The position numbers were made by a program, and so were the translations under genes. This document shows, in pieces, positions 57,098 through 64,000 of a stretch of DNA of 64,000 nt. Positions within the stretch are counted from its first letter, which is position 1, and every line of letters starts with the position of its first letter. Under the pieces are notes generated by a model. It had not been told where the DNA came from. It did not search any database and saw only the letters and a list, made by a program, of their open reading frames with translations. The stretch comes from Siphonodentalium dalli (taxonomy: Eukaryota; Mollusca; Scaphopoda; Gadilida; Siphonodentaliidae), in NCBI GenBank assembly GCA_032622095.1, contig CP136063.1, positions 143,795,950-143,859,949 on the forward strand. The letters run 5' to 3'.

Positions 57098-58108
57098 TGA
57101 CCTTTAAAGATGTTGGTCCAGCCTTGGTAGATTTTCGCCGCTGTCTGTGATGTCCAGTGGATGTTGTCATTCTCCACGTGAAAGTCGCGGGGGGGGGGGG
57201 GGTATTGCCTGTATGACCTTGAGGTTCTGTGTCTGACGAGCTTGGCTGTTAATGGCACGCAGAACATCCTGGCCCCTAGAATCTAAACTAAATGAGATAT
57301 TTATTTCCTGAAAATGAAGTGTCGCATTAGGAAAAACTTTTCGGAAATTACAAACCATGTTAGTTACCCTGCTTTTAGCTGTGGTGCCTGCTGTTTTGCC
57401 TTTGTCGTTGTCTGTCTTCCAGTCCTCTCTGTTGTTGATGCCAATGTTGATGATGACGTGTCGAGGTGTCTTTTCTGGCTTCGATTTCAGTTTGTGGGCC
57501 ATGTTGCAGAAATGACCTAAATTGCCACCTGGGTAAGAAGCAATACAAACATTTTTGGGAGGATCGACATCGATCCGGGACACATTAGAAGAGCCTAAAA
57601 TAACAACAGGGTTTTTTATCTGTTTAGGGAAGGACCAATCCTTCTTAGGGCCAGGTTGACGAAATTTATAAAATTTGGATACCTTAGGTGATGTTGATAA
57701 TACCTCGGCATACGATGGTGATGATGTTGAAATCGCTGGCGATGTCATCGAAGCAATGGAACCAACAGGCGAAGGAGGGCTGGAAGAGATGTGCTTTGGT
57801 GGTGTTGTTTTCTTGGCTGGTGAATTGCGAAGTGGCGTGTTCGGTGGAGTGGATTTGCGTGGCGTAGCAGTTGCAGATGTTCGTGTGCGTGGTTTTGGTG
57901 CAGGTCGCTGTGGCTGTGGTGTAGATTTGACGCGTTTTGGCGTTGATATCAGAGACGGTGACGTTGTCTGATCACTGGCTGGACCATCCTGGAATTGAAG
58001 CTGGCGAGCGGTTAGTGGGGGAGGGGAGGGTGACCGAGCACGTTTCGTGTGAGTTTGGACGCCAACTCGTGAACCTACCGAGGACTGAAGCTTACTGATG
58101 ATACTCAA
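57088..58108 (-). CDS. Penelope ORF1: SGNH-hydrolase (esterase-like) protein
   Basis: About 340 residues on the minus strand. No good ATG; the frame stays open upstream to about 58165, into the terminal repeat (KWGLKNFGTKLTNETKTKFL precedes). The N-terminal 140 residues are basic, Pro/Ser/Thr-rich and disordered. Then comes an SGNH fold: VVILGSSNVSRID (block I, nucleophile Ser), SYPGGNLGHF (block II Gly), IINIGINNRED (block III, GxN) and DNIHW (block V, DxxH). A run of 14 C (57189-57202, minus sense) shifts the frame by one just before DNIHW; a biological or sequencing slip cannot be told apart. Esterase ORF1s are known from CR1-type LINEs; in a Penelope-like element I do not know a precedent. 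Confidence 0.75.
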
Positions 58109-58161
58109 GAACTTTGTTTTGGTTTCGTTAGTTAATTTGGTGCCAAAATTCTTCAGTCCCC

Positions 58162-58175
58162 ATTTGGAACTTAGA

Positions 58176-58228
<53 letters not shown>

Positions 58229-58258
58229 CTATTTATATATATATATATATATATATAT
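58162..58258 (-). repeat. Terminal direct repeat, 5' copy (pLTR)
   Basis: ATTTGGAACTTAGATTAATA, (AT)n, TATAGAGCTATTT, (AT)n; matches 49824-49908 in the same orientation. Confidence 0.75.
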
Positions 58259-58259
58259 G

Positions 58260-58293
<34 letters not shown>

Positions 58294-61200
58294 CGATGCA
58301 TGCTCGAGCCCCCTTTGAGTGATTCGGGTTTCTTCTGACATTCCGGTCACATAATGAAAACACTATAGTATGACCCTATCTAGTTGGTGAAATGTAGTGA
58401 ATCGTGGATACCGGAATAATCCTGAGTCACTTATGGGTCTGCTCGGGCTGGTACACGAGCATATGTTACGCCCTCCATCCACTGAGAACCTTGACTCAAT
58501 TGAATTGGTTTTTGAAAGTTAATAATTTCTATGTGCGATAAATGTATTGATATCCATTTAAATACAATGCAACTACTTGACTTGAAGTCGACGTACACAC
58601 ACGGAACGGCTGCGGTTTACAAATCAAAGAAAACACATTGTTCAATGAAATACACCATTATTTGTTTCTATTAATTTTCCAAAACAAAAGTTAATAATTG
58701 AAATATATGTCACCAACAGATGCATTCGGTTTTTCCTGAGCGGTTTTCACGACCGACGAAAGGTTGTTTATATAGAACCGAAACCATAAAGAAACGTTCT
58801 GTATGCGAAGTTCGTTTAAGCCAGAGATGCTCTCCCTGATGACCCATGCTGGGTATTTATTTTCTGATTCCCAACATTTTAAAGACCATTTTCGGCATGA
58901 TCGTAGTAAACCTTTTCCAAATTATATAATTTAATGTTTCCTCCATGTTATCAAGCCACGCTGACAATCAAACATTAGGCTAAATCACGATATTGTAAAA
59001 GATCTATAACCTATTACTAGTATATAATGTGTAGAGAATACAGTATATGTATATAAAATATAAAGGAAACCCATTGATAAAGAGCGTTGCATTATGTTGT
59101 TTAATGTTTATATGTATATCTATACAGTACTAAACGTTTAGTAGTTTATGTTCCATTGCTTAAGTCCCTCCTAAACACTTATATTATTCTCTTGGGTCTG
59201 TCCCCATATAATGGTGTATGCAAACGGTTCTTAATTCTTTAAGTTCTATGTTTCACATGTGTGTGTATTGTTTGATACCATTGGATGTGATGCATACTAT
59301 CGGGAACTCCAACTCACCGTGCAACATGATATGTTTAAATTAAAAAAGTAATATGGAATCATAGACTTATACCATAGTTTTCTAATAAAACGGACGCATT
59401 ATATTATTAATCTGTCCAACCGTATGTCGGTCTGTCCATCCATCTACTCGATTTTGATTTATGGATAATAACTCTAGATAGTATCAACTGGATAACATGT
59501 AATTTGGTATTTGGGTATACTATAACACAGAGACAGGTCGGTCCATATTCGGGGACCGCCGGCCAACTTCCACTATATATAGCTATGGCCCCATTTTCGT
59601 TGGGATTCCCTCCCCTTTTCGTCTCCGTGTGAGGGGTTTGGTGGGTTCAACTGAATTGGCTGGAATTTGGTCTGTAAATTTGCTGGTCTAGTGAACAGGT
59701 TAAGTTCGGATTTGGAATCCGCCCGACCAATTTTAACATGAGTTATGACACCTTGTTGATTCGTTTCCGGCGAATGTGCCACGTCATGAATAAAGAGCGT
59801 TTACATTATTAGTTGGTTTTACACGAGAATATGATAACGGGCGGTTAATCCAAGGTAGTTTAGACTGTTATATTCTATGTTTTTGTTACTATTATCATGA
59901 CATTTGTAAACTGCCGCAAGGTAGACTGCTCTGGACACCATTAGTGATGTTCCACTACCGGAGTCCAAGACAGGGGTGCCTCTACTGTGGAACCGGGATA
60001 CGAGCATCCCTCTGCTCATATGTTATGGGTATCACAAAACTATAGTTGATCTCACATGCATTAATTATATTCCGCTTACATATAGGCATGTGATTTAGCC
60101 TGTATATGACTGAACGCTCTTCGATTTTACGTGATATCAATTATAATTCGAAATATAATAAAAAATAATGAAATATTATTTAATATTATTGTTGTTCACA
60201 TTTATGCGTTTAATAAATGTGCAAGCCGATCTCTAGCGTCGCACTAATGCCAAATATTAATTTTTTGAGTAATTTTGATAATTTCCAGGGGAAAGCATGG
60301 GGAAGACTCAGTGTATACCCGCAACGGCCATTGTTATATCAAATGTTCACTAGTCTAATCGGGTTTCGAGAATACGAAGGGTTATACAACTTTCTATAAA
60401 TTAACCTCCATGGTGTCGAAATTCTTATTATCGGCTGGTTATTTTGACACAAGAAAGCGACAGAAGCGGAATAAACTATATTAAGAATAAATTAACATGA
60501 AAGGCTCTGTATTGTTTTTTTAAATCGCACCCGACCCTTCACCGGGTTTAGATCCAGACAAATTTCCCCAATACCTTAGAACTGTTGAAAGATTCCAACC
60601 CAGTTAATACTTAATATGACAAAATACTCCCCAACTAAGAGGTCAATTAGGTCTTATATTTGACTGAAAGTAGGGCATCTTTTCCGACATAGGTCTAAAA
60701 CAATACACATTACATTCTTTGTATTATTCTTGGTTCGGTGGGCAGGAGAAAATCCAGGATACAAGGTTGAAATATTTGGGTTTTTTATTTTTGAGACCTC
60801 ATCACACCGGGAACGCAAGTATTTTCCTTTCAGATCTCGGACACCCACCCCACAAACACACGTTTTTTTCCCAAGGGCAATTGGGACCCAACCCAAAGTT
60901 TGATGAAAAACGGCGAACAAAGCAAGACAAAGCAGACATAGGGTGTGTGCAATGTTTTAAATAACCATCCGGATGCAATGCCAATTTGGTAAGCTTAATG
61001 AAAAGTACCAGCAATCTCAAGAAATCACAAAAGACTCATGAACTAAATTGGTCAAATACGGTTAAGCATCCATACCCATAATAGACGGTTACCCGCATTA
61101 TATATGCAACAACGATGTGTATGCACAACAGCGCATTCTCCCACGTTGTGACTAACCCCGACCAGATGGCTATTAAACTCTATTAAATAACATGTAATTA

Positions 61201-63191
61201 AAAGGCACACACTGATTAAATACATGTTTTATTTTCAAATGGCAGAAACACAGGGACTTTATGCACCGTACATACTGATATATATGACCATGTTTTACAT
61301 CACTGTAGTATACATGAGACACGCGTATACAACCACGATGTACCGAGCAGTCACGTAATTATAAATAGGCAGTGCGGGTTTGGATTGAGGTGGGCAAGCC
61401 CATGTGGCAGAAAAAGTTATCCGGAAATGAAATGTTATCATCTCAAAGATGAATACATATGTTTTGTAATAATTAGCATGCTATGCTCAATCACTCAGCT
61501 TTTCATTTATATCGGTAGATGAGTAATCCCAGGTCCCATCTACACAATGACGAACATCATCAAGAATACTGGATTACATGAGCTGACATTGGCATCGATA
61601 ATTGAATGTCAAAACCGCATATATCTATTTTTCGCACAGTTTGGAATTCGCGTGAATTCAAACTGACAAAACATGTTCGTAAAAGAATTGGAGTTGAAGA
61701 CAGTTGAAGACGGATGTTTATATGCTCTAAGTTATTATTCTGATATTGAAATAGGTATAGACATTACTCGAAAGAAGTAAAGCCACAACGTTGTAGCCTG
61801 CTCACTTCAGAAACACATCAACTTTTGTTTGTTGGAGTTTGTGTTTACATAACTATTAGGTCACCGACACACTCCATGGTTTTAGTAATAGGTGGGTCTG
61901 CTTTCGTGTATTTCAACACCGACGATAATATGTAGTTTTACACCTGGGTAATGGTTTTGATGTGGGTTTCCAGAATGTAATTAAATACAGCCATATACAA
62001 ACATGCCTAATTGTCTGTCCAGTCCAAACTTCCGCCATGTATGTAATTAACTGATCAACGTAACTTTCTTGTTTCCTTGTGGTCTGGTATAAACTCAGGA
62101 GTCGTACTATTTTTCGCTCTGTTTTAAATTCGCGCACTGACGTGCACTTATTATCGAATATAATTATAAATCGAATGCGAATTACAATTTCGTTATATCT
62201 TATATACATTTTGTTCCAGTGGGCTCGCCTTAATTACATTACCGGTCATTTTGCAAAAGCTACCCGTAAAACAGTTTGCTGTGAACATGCTTATACGGCT
62301 AGCTACTCGTTCCGTTGGCGTACGCATTTAAACTAGCAAACTCGCTCGTATATAACCACTCGCTATAATACCTGACAGTAATTCCAATCCAGGATTCAAT
62401 ATAAGGTATGTGGCATGTTTCTATGATGCTATTTCGTGACACAATTAATTATTAAGTATATGATGTGCCGTATAAGTCTCCAGAATTGATCATATACATA
62501 AGATTGTAACTAAAATTTCACAACAAGTTTACAGTGGTGTTACAATATTATTTAAATTTCAATTAATTATTGTCGGCGGCTATTGTTATTATGCTAGTAT
62601 AATGGATGTGATAGGTCAGCCGTCACATTGATTCCCTGAATGATTTCATCGCATTTCTTGTCAAAAGGACCAGGGGGCGTCCCGGAAATTTTTTACATAT
62701 ATAGGGCGAAAAAAATCTTTTTGCCCCTCTACCTGAATTTTTTTTTCCGCCCAATTTTTGGGACCCACCCCCAAAATCTTACAAAAAACATAAAATATAA
62801 ACCAAATCATAGCCTAGCAAAGAATTGTTCCATTTCTTATTATTTAATACTATTCCCAGCATTTTAATAAACCTCTAAACTGCTCTAAGGGAGATAATTA
62901 TATTAGTATAAAATGTGGAAATGCTGAATGGATGCATTAAAAACATTGGGCATAATGCCATAAAACATAATAATTATGAGGTAATACATTTCCTGATATC
63001 CTCAATAACTCCATATTCTTTTATATAACAATAGTATAAGATGTTTTAGAGCTAAGGCCCAATAGTAATACTGTAGTAATAGGGGTAGAACAAATTTCAT
63101 CTCCCCTATTTCTGTTATATATATCTGCACATGGGTATGATGGGACCCAAGAAAAGTCAAACTCACAGCAGCTCACAGTCTAAATACATGT
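58259..63191. other. Noncoding, nothing firm recognised
   Basis: More (AT)n at 58262-58290. Short frames only, none with a domain (including 60719-60964 and 61913-62209). GGGACCCAACCC-like sequence at 60885-60900 and GGGACCCACCC at 62760-62770 belong to a weak dispersed repeat also at 22990. 62452-62515 is listed separately. Around 59570-59790 a GC-richer stretch gives a 69-codon minus frame without known domain. Confidence 0.45.
62452..62515. repeat. Dispersed repeat, copy 3 (partial)
   Basis: AGTATATGATGTGCCGTATAAGTCTCCAGAATTGAT matches 21568-21605 closely (given here as one phrase in two parts: AGTATATGATGTGCCG, then TCTCCAGAATTGAT). Confidence 0.65.
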
Positions 63192-63476
63192 ATGTATGTC
63201 ATGTTGGTGTGCAGATTGACATATACCAATATTAGTGAAGAATTGGTAGTATTATTAACTTATTATCAGAGTATAAAGTTTAGTTTAAAGCCAGCGGAGA
63301 TATCCAAGTCACGGTCAACTTGTACAAACCGTCCGTATACATGTAGGTGCCCCCTGTGCAATGTTGTTTACTGGACGTATCACATGGAACCCCATTATAA
63401 GAACAAGCATCCTGGATCAGACTGTCCAGTTAAGATATGTGACTCTGAGAAAGTTCGCATGAAGAGAGTTGCATAG
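63192..63476 (+). CDS. C-terminal zinc-finger ORF or last exon
   Basis: 94 codons from ATG at 63192 to TAG at 63476. Only the second half looks like protein: RPYTCRCPLCNVVYWTYHM and then H-YKNK-HPGSDCPVKI make a C2H2-like finger (CxxC-x11-H-x4-H) with the W-x-Y core seen in fingers of some invertebrate transposon or nuclear proteins. The first half is hydrophobic and may be intron, with an acceptor near AACTTATTATCAG (about 63270) feeding a terminal exon. Whether it belongs to a host gene or a mobile element cannot be told. No partner exon recognised. Confidence 0.45.
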   Translation: MYVMLVCRLTYTNISEELVVLLTYYQSIKFSLKPAEISKSRSTCTNRPYTCRCPLCNVVYWTYHMEPHYKNKHPGSDCPVKICDSEKVRMKRVA

Positions 63477-63654
63477 ATTACCTGTGCAGTTTGATCCAGG
63501 TTAGTATGATTTATAATTAGTTTCAAGAACAAAGTTCATATTAGTCATGTTTATATTCTAGCTTTATGTTGCATATGGAATAAGTTGAGACTTTAATACC
63601 AAAAGCTACTTTTATAGTTACATTGCTCTATCCTGCTATATCCTAAATTGAATA

Positions 63655-63967
63655 GGGGGCCTCGGTGGCTCAATCGGTTAGGGGTACCACTCTAAGCCGT
63701 TTCGCCCTCCAGCGCTGGCGATAAGGGTTCAAACCCACATGTTTCCATCGTGGACTTTGTATCTCGAAATCGTTATCTGGTGGAGTTGCCAGTTACTCGC
63801 CGATGGTCAGTGGTTTGCCGCACATGGTTGACGAGTTTATCAGCCATTGAAATCACTGTTAGATTAGTCGCAAGTGTGCGGATTTCCTGCACCACTAAAA
63901 CTGGCAATGTCGTGATATGGCCTTAGTGGCTAAAGCGACAATAAACCCCAATCAATCAATCAATCAA
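63655..63967 (+). mobile_element. tRNA-derived SINE, full length
   Basis: A 313-bp element flanked by perfect 13-bp duplications CCTAAATTGAATA (63642-63654 and 63968-63980). It starts GGGGGCCTCGG and has a pol III box A (TGGCTCAATCGG, 63666-63677) and box B (GGTTCAAACCC, 63726-63736), as in a tRNA. A central domain (GGATTTCCTGCACCACTAAAA, split here: GGATTTCCTGC, then ACCACTAAAA) and a (CAAT)n tail (63950-63967) follow. The tail presumably matches a partner LINE. Perfect duplications indicate a recent insertion. Confidence 0.9.
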
Positions 63968-64000
63968 CCTAAATTGAATATCAAAGCAACCAATAATGAA

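Larger units (their letters stand above)
49824..58258 (-). mobile_element. Penelope-like retroelement, split by a DNA transposon
   Basis: Direct copies of a sequence starting ATTTGGAACTTAGATTAATA and running through (AT)n, TATAGAGCTATTT and (AT)n again lie at 49824-49908 and 58162-58258: the LTR-like terminal repeats typical of Penelope elements. On the minus strand between them come ORF1 (SGNH hydrolase), then ORF2 (RT plus GIY-YIG endonuclease). Without the 4.63-kb insert and one CCGG the element is about 3.8 kb. Apart from the insert and one homopolymer shift the ORFs are open, so it is a fairly young copy. Confidence 0.85.

Noticed and set aside
57314-57971. Plus-strand frames rich in Gly/Val/Asp
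   Set aside because: Antisense to the SGNH ORF1 of the Penelope-like element.

Overview
This is a window of nuclear DNA from an invertebrate animal. It is AT-rich and intron/repeat dominated, with no operons or bacterial-type genes. The element types (Penelope-like, Ginger1-like, hAT-like, several LINEs, a tRNA-derived SINE ending in (CAAT)n, dispersed repeats built on AAGATGGCGGCC) fit a lophotrochozoan, most likely a mollusc. That placement is inference; nothing here fixes the species. The only convincing piece of a host gene is one exon of a SCYL2-like pseudokinase at about 19.93-20.09 kb. A C2H2-type zinc-finger coding end at 63.2-63.5 kb may be a second, or may belong to a transposon.

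Layout. 1-2.66 kb: noncoding DNA with a 153-bp hairpin and CRE-like sites. 2.66-11.5 kb: an 8.85-kb LTR retrotransposon (TG...CA LTRs, 4-bp GATC target duplication, primer-binding site, polypurine tract) with gag, two further ORFs and no pol; its leader holds a nested 3.4-kb tandem-repeat element and its flanks hold a family of CCTTC/GAAGG hairpins. 12.9-16.45 kb: a foldback element whose arms carry decayed C2H2 zinc-finger arrays, interrupted by a LINE 3' fragment. 19.9 kb: the SCYL2-like exon. 21.8-22.5 kb: a decayed Penelope-like GIY-YIG end. 25.3-26.5 kb: a hAT-type non-autonomous element built of GATTAC repeats. 27.2-28.1 kb: AAGATGGCGGCC repeats. 29.4-33.5 kb: an element with about 300-bp inverted ends carrying a decayed gene whose motifs look like a FEN/PIN-type nuclease.

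37.4-49.8 kb: an old LINE (A) split by a 9.2-kb inverted-repeat element (39.2-48.45 kb; ATACTAT duplication). That element itself holds a nearly full second LINE (B, 41.1-44.6 kb) and, at its right tip, another inverted-repeat transposon (46.4-48.4 kb; 8-bp duplication). 49.8-58.3 kb: a Penelope-like element on the minus strand with direct AT-rich terminal repeats, an SGNH-esterase ORF1, a candidate -1 frameshift site (TTTAAAC followed by TAA) and an RT/GIY-YIG ORF2. Its RT is interrupted by a 4.63-kb Ginger1-like DNA transposon (51.46-56.1 kb, CCGG duplication, TGT...ACA ends) made of two opposed arrays of about 165-bp repeats around a surviving transposase exon. 58.3-63.6 kb: mostly unassigned. 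63.64-63.98 kb: an intact SINE with perfect 13-bp target duplications.

The window is therefore a stack of nested insertions whose relative ages can be read: LINE A is older than the 9.2-kb element, which is older than LINE B and the tip transposon; the Penelope-like element is older than the Ginger1-like one. Almost all coding sequence is broken by stops or frameshifts. Best preserved are the LTR-element gag, the two Penelope ORFs and the RT of LINE B. Start codons below are ATG unless stated.
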